This document shows, one piece after another, positions 45,486 through 53,547 of a stretch of DNA of 64,000 bases. The DNA comes from Leptospira sp. (GTDB lineage: Bacteria; Spirochaetota; Leptospiria; Leptospirales; Leptospiraceae): assembly GCA_027533185.1 (NCBI GenBank), contig JAPZTS010000016.1, forward strand, positions 62,001 to 126,000, read 5' to 3'. Under the pieces are notes generated by a model. The model was given only the letters and a program-made list of their open reading frames with translations. It was not told where the DNA came from and did not search any database. Within the stretch, counting starts at the first letter, position 1. Every line of letters starts with the position of its first letter. A program made the position numbers and the translations under genes.

Positions 45486-47225
45486 ATGAACCGTTGGCTA
45501 ATCATTCTCACAGTCCCTCTTCTTTTTGCGGGCTGTTCTAACAAAAAAAAAGGCGCACTCCTTCTCCCCTTCCTTTCCTCCGGAGAAAGTACAAGCGCTA
45601 CACAATCATCATCAAGCAATGGATCCAGTACCTTTACTGTCGTCGATTTGGGAACGGGCGATGTATCTCAGGTTACGGAGCCAGTTACACAGCCAAGTGA
45701 CGCAACTGCTCCTACTGCCCCAGTAACGTCTGCTCCAACAACCGTAGCAACAACTACAACAACCACCGTGGTTCCTCAGACAGGAACAAATGGTGATTTT
45801 AATTTTGAAACAAATATAACGGTACCTGTTACAGTAGTCCTAGTGAACGAATCAGGTCCAGTCGCCAATGCGCCTGTGACCCTTACAGAAACAACAACAA
45901 CGGGAACACCAAACGTTGTTGGCCAAGGAACGACGAACGACTCCGGAACGGCAACGATACCTGTAAGTGTTCCTCCTACCGTAACCGAAGTGCAAGTTAG
46001 TATCGTCGGTGTGAACCCTACTACAGGGGAAGTTGAATCGCTCACAGGAACTGCTCCGATCCAACAACCTTCAGATCCTGAAATGGGGGCAACTACACCA
46101 GGAACTGTTGCAATAGCACCTACCATCAATTTAGATGTCATTAACTTCCAACCAGTCAATGGTTGTGTTCCAGCGATCGATTCGGATTGTGATGGGATTG
46201 CCAATATCCACGATGAGTTTCCAGAAGATCCATCCCTTGCTTTTGTATCGCGCTCTGGAAGATACACAATCGCGTTTGAAGACTTATTTCCAAGTGCTGG
46301 AGATGCTGATCTAAACGACCATTCTACTATTTTCAGCACGGAGTTTGATCGAACACCAGATAACAAAGTAAAAACGATCCGAGGAACTTACACCCTTGTT
46401 GCAAAGGGCGCAGGGTATAATCATGAACTTCGCCTATCCTTGGATGTTCCATCCAATGCCGTAGTCGAAGTAAGCTATCTTGATGGAAGTGGAAACCCCT
46501 GGAATGGATGTGCGACGGCACCAAAATACACTGCGAACACATCGGGTGATTGCACTGGTGGAACACTCAATCCAGATCAGCTCAAAAGAGGGGTTCTACT
46601 CCTTCCGAGTTCCGACAGAACTTTGTTTGGCAGAAAAAATGCCCCTTCTGCTGGAACAAACTTTACTATCAATGACTTTGTCCGTGGGGTTACAGCAAAC
46701 GTAACGATTACATTTGCAGAACCAGTGAATCTAAACTCTGGCAAAAATCTCGCCGGTGGGCATTTAAACTACTTTCTCGCTATCAACCAAAAGACAAGTG
46801 GAGTTTTTCGACAAATCTACCGACCTGGCTTCTATAAAAATGCAAATGGAAGAGATCAGTTCCTAGATAACAAAGGTTTTCCTTGGGCGATCATAGTTCC
46901 AGGAATCTTCAACCACCCAACGGAAGGAAGTGATATTAGAAAACCATCTACGTCTGGTTATATCTTCTTCAATGCTTGGATGAATTCCAACGGAGTCGCA
47001 CACAAGGATTGGTATGAGCATATGGATTTAATTCCGGCGCCAAACAGACCTTCGTATGTAGTTCGAGTCCGTGATTTTTACACTGACAATGGTTTCTCTG
47101 CATACCTCATCAAGGCGGTTCGTAAGAACGTATTGGAAGTATCAGCAAGCCTCATCGTTGTAGGAGCTGCACTTGGATTTTTTATGAAAAAAAGACTAGG
47201 ACACCACAACCACAAAGAAGCCTAA
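45486..47225 (+). CDS. LruC-domain lipoprotein with C-terminal membrane segment (copy 2)
   Basis: 579 residues from the ATG at 45486 (IILTVPLLFAGC lipoprotein signal). A Ser/Thr/Pro-rich linker (residues 35-100) contains long Thr runs. The same order as copy 1 follows: Ig-like region, calcium-type loop (DSDCDGIANIHDEFPEDP), LruC domain (FPSAGDADLNDHSTIF, KGAGYNHELRLSLDV, AGGHLNYFLA, RPGFYKN) and a C-terminal hydrophobic helix with a His/Lys-rich tail (ASLIVVGAALGFFMKKR). The linkers differ strongly while the LruC domains are alike, as expected of a duplicated surface protein under diversifying pressure (inference). Confidence 0.85.
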   Translation: MNRWLIILTVPLLFAGCSNKKKGALLLPFLSSGESTSATQSSSSNGSSTFTVVDLGTGDVSQVTEPVTQPSDATAPTAPVTSAPTTVATTTTTTVVPQTGTNGDFNFETNITVPVTVVLVNESGPVANAPVTLTETTTTGTPNVVGQGTTNDSGTATIPVSVPPTVTEVQVSIVGVNPTTGEVESLTGTAPIQQPSDPEMGATTPGTVAIAPTINLDVINFQPVNGCVPAIDSDCDGIANIHDEFPEDPSLAFVSRSGRYTIAFEDLFPSAGDADLNDHSTIFSTEFDRTPDNKVKTIRGTYTLVAKGAGYNHELRLSLDVPSNAVVEVSYLDGSGNPWNGCATAPKYTANTSGDCTGGTLNPDQLKRGVLLLPSSDRTLFGRKNAPSAGTNFTINDFVRGVTANVTITFAEPVNLNSGKNLAGGHLNYFLAINQKTSGVFRQIYRPGFYKNANGRDQFLDNKGFPWAIIVPGIFNHPTEGSDIRKPSTSGYIFFNAWMNSNGVAHKDWYEHMDLIPAPNRPSYVVRVRDFYTDNGFSAYLIKAVRKNVLEVSASLIVVGAALGFFMKKRLGHHNHKEA

Positions 47226-47258
47226 ACCAAACTTCGTTTCAAACCTACCTAAAGAAAT

Positions 47259-47290
47259 CCTTCCTCTCTTAGAGGGGAAGGTTTTTTTTT
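47259..47290 (+). terminator. Intrinsic terminator after LruC copy 2
   Basis: CCTTCCTCTC pairs with GAGGGGAAGG (one T-G pair) around a three-base loop and runs into nine Ts. Termination would occur at about 47290, only eight bases before the ATG of the adenylating enzyme at 47298, so that gene needs either readthrough or a promoter within the LruC copy 2 gene. Confidence 0.85.
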
Positions 47291-47297
47291 GAATTAT

Positions 47298-48779
47298 ATG
47301 CCCTCTCTTCGCTTTGCGGACAACGACTACTTCCTCTCAGGATCCTTCGAGTCCGACCTAATGATGGAATCCCCCGTCCTGATAGACCCTAAATGGAAAG
47401 GTACAAGCCTAAGTAAAAAACTAGAATCTATCCAAACACTACCGAATCTTCCGGGAAGGTTCTACTTGGCCACTTCTGGTTCCACTGGAAATCCCAAATT
47501 GGTCGCAAAAGATATGTCCGCGATGGAAACGGAACTTGGAGCTTGGGGAGCCCTTCCCGAGGTTACCCTTTTGTTTGCCAACCAGCCGATCGACGTCCAC
47601 GTCCCCCTCTGCCACCTCTATGGCCTCATTTGGGGCTATTTCCTGCCGAAACTTTTTGGAGTCACAACAGCCTTTGGTCCGTCGATCGATTCCAATCCAA
47701 GAAAAAGAGAGGGTGAAAAGCCTTTTCACGTCGGCGGGGAGGTCCGACCGATCACAGCGGTGACTACGGCTGAGGCACTGCGATCTAGGGTTCGGATAGG
47801 ACTTCCACTCCCAAAGATTGCTATTGTTTCTGGGATGAAATTTCCAGCGGATCTAGCTAAAACTCTCCGAGAAAAAACCCATATCCAAGTCTTCGAAATC
47901 TATGGATCGACAGAAACAGGAGGGATCGGATTTCGAGATCCTTTAAGGCAGGCTCGGTTCCAAATTCTGCCCATTGTAGCAACACAGACTAAGGGATTGC
48001 TGGAAGAAAACAAAGAAGCCACAAATGAAGTTGAACTCTTAGTTAATAGTCCTTATATTTCTCGTCAAATCTTCACCTTTTCTGAGTTTGGTGAATGGAG
48101 AGAAGAAATCCTAGATCCCAATGGCTATTTTGAAACAAGTGATGTAGGAACCCAAAACGACTTGGGTTGGTACCTTTTGGGGAGGAAGGACCGCATCATC
48201 AAACGAAAAGGAAAACGAGTCTCGCTTGATACAATTGAAGGCGAAATTTCCGAACTCATCCCTGGATTTGATTTTGTCTGTGTAAGCCTCCAGCTTAACT
48301 CTGGACAAAGTTTTGGACTCGTCACAAATTTCACAGATGAACATGAGTTAAAAGAATATCTCAAAATCAATCTCCCTGAAAGTCATTTCCCAGAGTGGAT
48401 CCAATTTTTGGAGGTTCTACCAAAACTTCCAAACGGCAAATGGGACAGAAAAGAAATGGAACTCCTCTTCCAAAAGGAAATCCGTATGAAAAACCATCTA
48501 GAATCTCTGGAAGCGAACGAAGTTCGGGAAGATATCTTTCGGTCCGTAGACCCAATCCAAAAAATCGTACAGACTGTACTTAAGATGGATACAAAAATAG
48601 AAGAAAACTCTCATTTGATCTATGACTACCAGATGGACTCCCTCCAATTTACGGAGATGGTCTTCTTGTTGGAACGTCTTGTTTTGAAAAAATTTCCTGA
48701 AGAAGATAGATCCCTGTCCTACTTTTATAGCATTTCAGGAATCCGAGAGTATCTAAAAGAAAAAATTTACTTGGTGTAA
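47298..48779 (+). CDS. AMP-forming acyl/aryl ligase fused to an acyl carrier protein domain
   Basis: 493 residues from the ATG at 47298. The adenylation motifs are in order: ATSGSTGNPKLVAK (A3), FEIYGSTETGG (A5), YLLGRKDRIIKRKGKRVS (A8), and LPNGKWDR with K381 (A10). It is shorter than typical CoA ligases at its N terminus. From about residue 410 an ACP-like helical domain follows, with YQMDSLQF giving S448 as the likely phosphopantetheine site. It would activate a carboxylic acid as an adenylate and load it onto its own carrier. It is convergent with the PYP gene, with only four bases between the stops. A role in activating the PYP chromophore is possible but unproved. Confidence 0.8.
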   Translation: MPSLRFADNDYFLSGSFESDLMMESPVLIDPKWKGTSLSKKLESIQTLPNLPGRFYLATSGSTGNPKLVAKDMSAMETELGAWGALPEVTLLFANQPIDVHVPLCHLYGLIWGYFLPKLFGVTTAFGPSIDSNPRKREGEKPFHVGGEVRPITAVTTAEALRSRVRIGLPLPKIAIVSGMKFPADLAKTLREKTHIQVFEIYGSTETGGIGFRDPLRQARFQILPIVATQTKGLLEENKEATNEVELLVNSPYISRQIFTFSEFGEWREEILDPNGYFETSDVGTQNDLGWYLLGRKDRIIKRKGKRVSLDTIEGEISELIPGFDFVCVSLQLNSGQSFGLVTNFTDEHELKEYLKINLPESHFPEWIQFLEVLPKLPNGKWDRKEMELLFQKEIRMKNHLESLEANEVREDIFRSVDPIQKIVQTVLKMDTKIEENSHLIYDYQMDSLQFTEMVFLLERLVLKKFPEEDRSLSYFYSISGIREYLKEKIYLV

Positions 48780-48783
48780 AATT

Positions 48784-49155
48784 CTATCTCAATTTTACAA
48801 AAATCCAGTTTGTAGAGGAAGCTTTGTCATGGTAGAGGTGGATGACTACATTTGTAGGTTTCATCTTGTATGTAAACACATAGTTGAAAGCAACGTCTAA
48901 GTCACCTGAAATCACTCCCTCTTTAAATCTTCCGTAGAAGATACGGTTGTTCGTACAAATTGCTACCTCAGTAAAGAAGTTTTTTCCTACAGCCGTTGCA
49001 ATGGGGACATTCGCAAGTTCAGATTCGTATTTATTATACAGAAGGATCTTCCCGTTACTGTCCACTTTTACGATTCCGTAGGATGCTTGGTCTGCCTCTC
49101 CTTGCGTTAAACTGCCCAATTTTCCTAAAACTGATGGGTCTATAAACTTGCTCAT
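48784..49155 (-). CDS. pyp: Photoactive yellow protein (PYP) homologue, blue-light receptor
   Basis: 123 residues, essentially the length of Halorhodospira PYP (125), and alignable over almost all of it with a constant offset of two. GKNFF, FYGRFKEGV and IFVK blocks match. The chromophore-binding cysteine is C67 in VAICTNN (C69 in PYP); Y40 and E44 in LLYNKYE match Tyr42 and Glu46, which hold the p-coumaroyl phenolate; M98 matches Met100. Thr50 and Arg52 are replaced by Ala48 and Val50, which may shift the colour or kinetics. It is a cytoplasmic PAS-fold protein. A TAGGAT site precedes the ATG. It is the second gene of an operon with the repeat protein upstream. Confidence 0.9.
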   Translation of the reverse strand: MSKFIDPSVLGKLGSLTQGEADQASYGIVKVDSNGKILLYNKYESELANVPIATAVGKNFFTEVAICTNNRIFYGRFKEGVISGDLDVAFNYVFTYKMKPTNVVIHLYHDKASSTNWIFVKLR

Positions 49156-49174
49156 TTCATCACTATCCTATTTT

Positions 49175-49579
49175 TTATGTTTCGTATTCTGCATACATGG
49201 AATTCAATTGCTCTTCCATACCCACTATCATTTGCAAAACTTCATCAACGGAATCCGTTCCAGTTTTTGCAAACAAACGCTCTTTTTCTGCATAGAGATC
49301 CGATAGTTGTTCTTTCAGAAGATCAACATCTCCACTCTTGGACGTAGCGGAATCCCTGATTGTTGCATTATTTTCCTTTTCCGCATACAATGACTCCACC
49401 TGCTCAATCAAATCCTTGGTAACTTGAATGAGTGTCGGAACGTCATCTGCTCCTCTGACCTGGGCTCGGACCAATTCATTGATCCAATAAACGAGCGAAT
49501 TTTGGGACTTCGCTCGATCCAAACGAAGTCTTTCTTCCAAGGGGAAGTGTTCCTCTATTTCCTTTTTTGTAAAAATCAT
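49175..49579 (-). CDS. Small helical protein with three YAE repeats, PYP operon
   Basis: 134 residues, acidic and predicted all-helical. A motif of the form EQ-x3-(L/M)YAE-(K/Y)-E occurs three times (residues 59-69, 90-100 and 123-133), about 31-33 residues apart, in coiled-coil-like sequence. The N terminus (FTKKEIEEHFPLEERLRLDRA) and YWINELVRAQVRG form a separate helical part. There is no membrane segment or catalytic motif. I recognise no family. It is the first gene of the PYP operon, 19 bases ahead of pyp, and divergent from the chemotaxis transducer, so an adaptor between PYP and the transducer is a natural hypothesis. Confidence 0.7.
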   Translation of the reverse strand: MIFTKKEIEEHFPLEERLRLDRAKSQNSLVYWINELVRAQVRGADDVPTLIQVTKDLIEQVESLYAEKENNATIRDSATSKSGDVDLLKEQLSDLYAEKERLFAKTGTDSVDEVLQMIVGMEEQLNSMYAEYET

Positions 49580-49594
49580 TGTCTAACCCATTGA

Positions 49595-49646
49595 TACTTG
49601 CAAATATAGAAGACGATTCCATCTGTTTCCATTCATCTGGCAAGTA
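49595..49646. promoter_or_regulatory. Inverted repeat in the PYP/transducer intergenic region
   Basis: TACTTGC at 49595-49601 and GCAAGTA at 49640-49646 are perfect inverted copies separated by 38 bases, one near each start of the divergent genes. They fill most of the 73-base space that must hold both promoters. This would suit a common regulator of both transcripts, but a chance match of seven bases is not excluded. Confidence 0.35.
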
Positions 49647-49652
49647 CAACAA

Positions 49653-50906
49653 ATGTCTGAAAAAAAATTAAAATACATTGAATTTTTAAATTCTAAATAC
49701 GGCCTCTACGAAAGGTTAATTAAAATCGAATTCGTATTGGCTTTTATCCTAATTTTCTTTTCTGGTTTTTTGATATACGAATCATTAATTGGGACATTTG
49801 ATGCACCAAAAAACCTCGTGATTGGAATCGTTTCATCCGTTTTTCTCATTTTAGGGCTCTATCTAGAATTCAAAAAAAAAGATATCGTAAAAGAAATTGT
49901 AGGACCCAAAACCCAAAAAGCTGATCCAGTTCTTTTGTTATCTGCCTTTGGTGTAGATATTTCCGAATATTCGGAAGTTCTTGTTCATTCTATGGATGGA
50001 ATGAAAGTTAGGGTGGATTCGATCACAAAAAACCTAGCAGATTTGAATCATAAGCTCCACCAAACAGGAGAAGACATAGGAAAGATCTACCAAATAGTTT
50101 CCCAATTGGCAACTGAAGAAGTGAAACTTATGGAAGCAGTTGGTAAAACTTCTGAAGAGATTCATATCATGTTGGAGATTGTTACACTCGTTATCGATGC
50201 TATCACTGGCAAAAATACCGCGATGGAAAATATGGTCACACTCAGTAAATCGGGACAAGAGAAAGTGCTCCGCACGAACGAAATTATAAAAAAAATTCGA
50301 GAATCTTCAGGAAGTATATTAAAGCTTATTGATTTCATCAATAATGTCTCCAAAGAAACGAACCTTCTAGCAATTAATGCCGCTATTGAAGCAACCCATT
50401 CAGGAAGTGAGGGAAAGGGATTTACCGTTATCGCCGAAGAAATTCGAAATCTAGCTACCGAAACTGCACAAAATGCACGGGAGATTAATAAAATCTTAAA
50501 AAGTAATATTGAAGATTACGCGATTGCTGATAATTCGAGTAACGACTCTGCAGAGGCCTTTCGCTACATAGCGAGTGAGATCCATACGATCCACGGAACC
50601 ATTGCCGAAGTTGTGCAATCCATCCAAGAGTTGAAAACGAGAGGTGAGGAAATCCTAGGCAAGGCAAAAACTTTGGACGAAGTTGCGGAAAGGGTTCGAG
50701 ATACTTCTGGGGAGGTTTACGGAGAGATTGTAAACGTGAACGCAAACCTGGATGAAATCCAAACCCTCTCCGATCAAATCCAACTCGAGAGTAAAGAGAT
50801 TGAAGAGAGCCAAGAGTGGGTAGGACGAATCACTAAAAAAATGCGTGAAAAAATTGAAGCCATTACCCAACAGACGGACGAGTTTTTGAAAGAAAACCTA
50901 ATGTAA
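49653..50906 (+). CDS. Methyl-accepting chemotaxis-type transducer without a sensor domain
   Basis: 417 residues. Two membrane helices (residues 27-42 and 54-72) are separated by only about ten residues, so there is virtually no periplasmic domain and no HAMP domain is evident. The long cytoplasmic coiled coil has the signalling tip KETNLLAINAAIEATHSGSEGKGFTVIAEEIRNLA near residue 230. The C terminus lacks a CheR/CheB-docking pentapeptide. It must receive its signal from another protein, as sensory-rhodopsin transducers do. The divergent PYP operon is the obvious candidate (inference). Confidence 0.85.
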   Translation: MSEKKLKYIEFLNSKYGLYERLIKIEFVLAFILIFFSGFLIYESLIGTFDAPKNLVIGIVSSVFLILGLYLEFKKKDIVKEIVGPKTQKADPVLLLSAFGVDISEYSEVLVHSMDGMKVRVDSITKNLADLNHKLHQTGEDIGKIYQIVSQLATEEVKLMEAVGKTSEEIHIMLEIVTLVIDAITGKNTAMENMVTLSKSGQEKVLRTNEIIKKIRESSGSILKLIDFINNVSKETNLLAINAAIEATHSGSEGKGFTVIAEEIRNLATETAQNAREINKILKSNIEDYAIADNSSNDSAEAFRYIASEIHTIHGTIAEVVQSIQELKTRGEEILGKAKTLDEVAERVRDTSGEVYGEIVNVNANLDEIQTLSDQIQLESKEIEESQEWVGRITKKMREKIEAITQQTDEFLKENLM

Positions 50907-50945
50907 CAGAAGTTTTCTTTCGTTCGCGGAGTCCCAAAGTAACCT

Positions 50946-53024
50946 TTAGAATTGGAACTGATTCTGTGCGTCCAAATGGGATCTGTTTAGTCGGAACTCC
51001 AATTTGGAATAACTTCGGATTCGGATAAATGCCGTTCCCCTTGGAGCACTTCCTCGGTAGAAATAACCTTGGTTTGTTTCTGTCAGTAGCTCTTGTTTCA
51101 ATTGAATCCGTTGTAAATTGAAGAATAACACTTCGACTAAATCGGATTTTTGAGTGGTAAGGAGTTGAAAACTCCCCTCTCTGCCCGTTGACCTTTCCGA
51201 TAGTTTCCACTCCCATACTTTACCATGGTATTCAAAAAATGGATTTTGAGGTGTTGCAGGGATGGTTGCACCAGATTGGTATGTTTTTAGTTTTTGGAAG
51301 CGAAACTCTGGTCCCGAACCTTCATCTAACAGACGGTTTAGCGAAAAGAAAAGAAAATTCAAACTGAGCCCAACAGATAAAACTAAGAGCGTTGTTGGGA
51401 ACCAAATTTTTTTCCTTATGGTTTCAAAACTTTGCGAATAAAATATATCTCCTTTGTTTGCAAAAAATAATAAAAATATCGCAACAAAAGCCCCGTCCCC
51501 ATGTTGGATTTGGAGACCGAATGCAAAGGGAAGAATGAGAAGGGATAGTCGAATCCAACTTGCCCGTTCCCAAACAAATAGGCCAACAAAACAAATCACA
51601 AGCAAACTGCCAAATATCCCCACATCATGAAGGATCGTAAGATAGAGATTCGGTGGATAATCTACAAAAAATTCCGTTTGTTTTGTTCCAGCTCGTGTGG
51701 CGTCCAAAAGAGAAATTGGAAAACTAGAAACCCCGTTCCCAAGCCAAGGTGAAGAAACTATCCCTTCCCATGTGATTTTTAGCAGTTCGGCACGATTTTG
51801 ATCAAATTCTCGTAAGGTGGTATAAAAATCGGTTTGGAAAAACATTTGAATTGCATTTTGAATTTTTTTTGTAAGGAGGATTAGAGAAAGATCACTATCA
51901 ATCTTTGAGAGCCCAAAACAGATTGCATATAATATGAGAGGTAAAAAAAGATACAACAGAAATCTCACAATCCATTTGATCTTTCCTTCCAACCTGTAAG
52001 TGAAAAATAAGATACCAGAAACAAAGAGAAATAAAATCCAAATTACCCAGAAAGCTTTTCCTTGTTTTTGGCCGAGCAGTGTAATTAGTAAAAAGAGAAA
52101 TCCAGTAAACACGAGTAAGGCTCTCTCTTTCGTTTTTTTCCAAGTTTTTAGAAAATGTATACCAATGAGGGCTCCCAAGGTTGGTAAGATCCAAGAACTA
52201 GAGCCTGAGTCTAGAAAAAGTCCCATTGCTCTTCCCACTTTCAAGGAATCAAAAGTATTGCCGGAGAAAAACCGAAGATCCCAAACGGATTGAGCACTTA
52301 AAAAAAGGATTTGAATGAAAAAACCCAAAAAAACACCGAATTGCAGGTGTTCAATGAGAGATTCTTTTGAAGGAGTCGGCATAGACCTCTCTTCCGAGAA
52401 AAAGTACAAAAAAACCAAAGCAATATTCAGAAGAAGTCTCGCAGAAAATCCAAATGCTTCTCGCGATGAAAGGCCAGGTAGGTAAAGATATTCCTGGAAA
52501 TACAATCCTTTGAAAAAACCGAATCCTTGGGTTCCAAAAAACGAAAGTAGAATTAAAAAAAGTAAAAAGAATAGAAACCCGAAACTTGTCTCTTGCCAAA
52601 TCGGACGAATCGATTTTTTGGTAGGATTTCGAATCATCCAATCTACCAAAATCTGATCGGATTGTTTGGGAAGGGGAACTTCGTTTCTACCCAAAATGAT
52701 AAGTGTAAACTCCCTCATCCAAATACCTAAAATAGAACCAAACAAAACCCCATAGATTTGCATACTGTTTGATACTGGAATACCAGAAAGAAAGGGTAAG
52801 CGAACGAGTGTTAGACAACCAATGGCGGTTAGGATTCTGCCAAATTTTCTTTGGTAGAGTTGCGAAAAAAATCCTACACCAAACTGGAAGCCAAAGCCAG
52901 GATAAAACAAACTTGTGGGAACTGGCTCAATGAAACGAAAGAGAGCATAGAAAAGGTAAGAAAATAACAGAAAAAAGGAAAGATCGGCGAAAGGTAACTC
53001 TTTGAAGCGGTGTAGGATTCTCAC
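50946..53024 (-). CDS. O-antigen ligase-like (Wzy_C) membrane protein
   Basis: 692 residues. About twelve to thirteen hydrophobic helices fill residues 15-545. A large external loop near residue 400-440 contains WLGNGVSSFP and DYPPNLYLTILHDVGIFGS, the pattern of the Wzy_C/O-antigen ligase family with the conserved histidine and proline-asparagine block. A soluble C-terminal region of about 130 residues (beta-rich, with many charged residues) is unusual. It would join or ligate surface polysaccharide or glycosylate proteins. It is not adjacent to other glycan genes. The symbol is not assigned. Confidence 0.65.
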   Translation of the reverse strand: MRILHRFKELPFADLSFFLLFSYLFYALFRFIEPVPTSLFYPGFGFQFGVGFFSQLYQRKFGRILTAIGCLTLVRLPFLSGIPVSNSMQIYGVLFGSILGIWMREFTLIILGRNEVPLPKQSDQILVDWMIRNPTKKSIRPIWQETSFGFLFFLLFLILLSFFGTQGFGFFKGLYFQEYLYLPGLSSREAFGFSARLLLNIALVFLYFFSEERSMPTPSKESLIEHLQFGVFLGFFIQILFLSAQSVWDLRFFSGNTFDSLKVGRAMGLFLDSGSSSWILPTLGALIGIHFLKTWKKTKERALLVFTGFLFLLITLLGQKQGKAFWVIWILFLFVSGILFFTYRLEGKIKWIVRFLLYLFLPLILYAICFGLSKIDSDLSLILLTKKIQNAIQMFFQTDFYTTLREFDQNRAELLKITWEGIVSSPWLGNGVSSFPISLLDATRAGTKQTEFFVDYPPNLYLTILHDVGIFGSLLVICFVGLFVWERASWIRLSLLILPFAFGLQIQHGDGAFVAIFLLFFANKGDIFYSQSFETIRKKIWFPTTLLVLSVGLSLNFLFFSLNRLLDEGSGPEFRFQKLKTYQSGATIPATPQNPFFEYHGKVWEWKLSERSTGREGSFQLLTTQKSDLVEVLFFNLQRIQLKQELLTETNQGYFYRGSAPRGTAFIRIRSYSKLEFRLNRSHLDAQNQFQF

Positions 53025-53077
53025 GATTAGCGAGAAATCTAAGAATCCACCTTAAAAAGAAAAGTGAAAAAACTGTT

Positions 53078-53539
53078 TTAGTCTAGAGAATCCACATCCA
53101 TACCCGTAACTGGGTATGCTGATAGGGAATCCATTCGGTATCCGCCAGCACGATTTTTGCTTTTGGACATCTGCTCCGCATATTCAACAGTAAAACGAGT
53201 CCACGGAAGAGCCTTTAGTCGAGCCACAGGGATTTTTTTACCGGTACCTTCGCAAGTACCATAGGTGCCGTTATCAATCTTCTCCAAGGCGAGTTCAATT
53301 TCGCGAAGGGTCTCGATTTCATTTTCCGTAAGCACCGAAGTCAGCGCCTCATTGTTTAGTTCGGACGCGATATCCGCAATATCACCCATTTCCTTCAGAC
53401 CAGATGGAGAACTTGTATCTTCCCATTGGTTGAGTTTGATTAGGAGGGACTCCTTTTTCTCTTGTAGAAGTTCTCGGACTTCTTCAATGAACTTTTTGTC
53501 CACGCCCTTTTCGGATGATTTTGCGGCTGGTTTCGGCAT
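53078..53539 (-). CDS. DksA/TraR-family protein lacking the zinc cysteines
   Basis: 153 residues from the ATG at 53539. A coiled coil (residues 15-90) carries the tip motif DxxDxA (D53, D56, A58 in GDIADIASE) used by DksA at the RNA polymerase secondary channel. The globular part has GTYGTCEGTGKKIPVARLKALPW. Of the four zinc ligands only C96 remains; the others are T99, T117 and Y120. This resembles the zinc-independent DksA2 type of Pseudomonas. It would mediate stringent-response or transcription control. It is eight bases downstream of rpmG in the same operon. Confidence 0.8.
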   Translation of the reverse strand: MPKPAAKSSEKGVDKKFIEEVRELLQEKKESLLIKLNQWEDTSSPSGLKEMGDIADIASELNNEALTSVLTENEIETLREIELALEKIDNGTYGTCEGTGKKIPVARLKALPWTRFTVEYAEQMSKSKNRAGGYRMDSLSAYPVTGMDVDSLD

Positions 53540-53547
53540 CTTATTTG

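Noticed and set aside
45776..46366. Long open frame antisense to the second LruC gene
   Set aside because: It lies wholly inside a clear gene in the Thr- and Val-rich region, has no ribosome site and reads as low-complexity sequence, as expected for a shadow of the repetitive codons.
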